Positions 63,506 through 64,000 of a stretch of DNA of 64,000 nt are shown here, in pieces. Under the pieces are notes generated by a model. That model was not told the origin of the DNA, did no database searches, and saw nothing but the letters and a program-made list of their open reading frames with translations. The translations under genes and the position numbers were made by a program. This stretch comes from Stichopus chloronotus (lineage: Eukaryota; Echinodermata; Holothuroidea; Aspidochirotida; Stichopodidae), in NCBI GenBank assembly GCA_021234535.1, contig CM037845.1, forward strand, positions 13,350,643-13,414,642, read 5' to 3'. Position 1 is the first letter of the stretch. Each line of letters opens with the position of its first letter.

Positions 63506-64000
63506 ACTGAAACCGATACGGATAACGCAATCCACATCAGCAATGTTACCGACAGCGAGAATCCATATATGGTACGTATGCTTCCGCACAGGCACCTTGC
63601 CGGGAATCGTCCACGTAATGTAAACTGAAAGGAAGCCACTTTGGCTGACTTGTTGATAGTGGTAAGCGCCAATGTCGTGCGTTGAAATTCGCAACTGACG
63701 ACGGAAAATTGATCATGCAACGAGGTTCGTTCAAGCAAAGATTATATGCAACAGTGGTAGAATTGATCGTGCACCTGAACGCGATACTTAGATATAAGAG
63801 GCTATATTTGAATCTACGAGTCGGAACACAAGACCTCAATTCTTCAATTAATTGTTTCCGTAATAAATTGATTAACGGGGGTTGGTTAGGAAACTTGTAG
63901 TTCGATCTATTATTTCCCAAAAGTGAAATCTAAGGAGAGGCAAATGTCGACCAGACAAAAAAGGGGCGGATCAAAGCACCTAACGTGAGTTGTATCAGAA

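Noticed and set aside
63546..63920. 124-codon minus-strand frame overlapping the region upstream of NXPE copy C exon 1
   Set aside because: Different frame from exon 1, no conserved motif; more likely 5' flank or UTR.

Overview
This is a eukaryotic, metazoan nuclear window. The genes are intron-rich with GT/AG introns, the background is AT-rich, microsatellites and mononucleotide runs are frequent, and there are degraded Penelope-like retroelements. The gene content (SLC22-type transporter, NXPE-type PC-esterase paralogues) and repeat style suggest a marine invertebrate deuterostome, perhaps an echinoderm such as a sea cucumber. That species-level guess is an inference from style, not something the sequence proves.

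Layout. 1-4.85 kb: no recognisable gene; a 20-bp minisatellite, a dispersed repeat, and a 74-bp TA-rich hairpin just before the first gene. 4,852-18,730 (+): a complete ten-exon SLC22-like major facilitator transporter whose splice phases join into a 545-residue protein. Its introns hold a fold-back Penelope-like fragment (about 10.03-10.63 kb) and two tandem-repeat blocks (11.6-13.05 kb). 18.7-22.5 kb: intergenic. 22.5-63.5 kb (-): three head-to-tail NXPE-like genes. A is 22,524-26,895, B is 33,523-36,969 and C is 48,280-63,505. All have four exons, phases 0/0/2, a 173-nt exon 3 and an 850-nt exon 4. A and B are close paralogues (about 84% identical in the last exon by hand alignment, with one 146-nt perfectly identical stretch). 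C is older, and its first exon lies about 10.2 kb upstream of its second.

Between B and C lies a frameshifted Penelope-like element with reverse transcriptase and GIY-YIG domains. It is bounded by 100-bp inverted repeats that differ at one position, contain a hammerhead-like core, and abut a 400-bp compound microsatellite. The introns of gene C carry another Penelope fragment, a seven-unit array of about 145 bp, an isolated transporter-like exon candidate on the opposite strand, and a 138-bp palindrome with five perfect TGA(G/C)TCA motifs.

How the genes relate. The NXPE proteins are predicted type II membrane proteins of the secretory pathway with intact GDS and DxxH esterase/acyltransferase motifs. 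The SLC22-like protein is a predicted plasma-membrane organic-ion carrier. I see no evidence that the two families work in one pathway; their adjacency looks incidental. The most notable structure is the expanding NXPE cluster, with apparent gene conversion, embedded in repeats that carry transcription-factor-like motifs. I did not find a clearly new biological system. All similarity statements come from reading motifs by eye; no database search was run.
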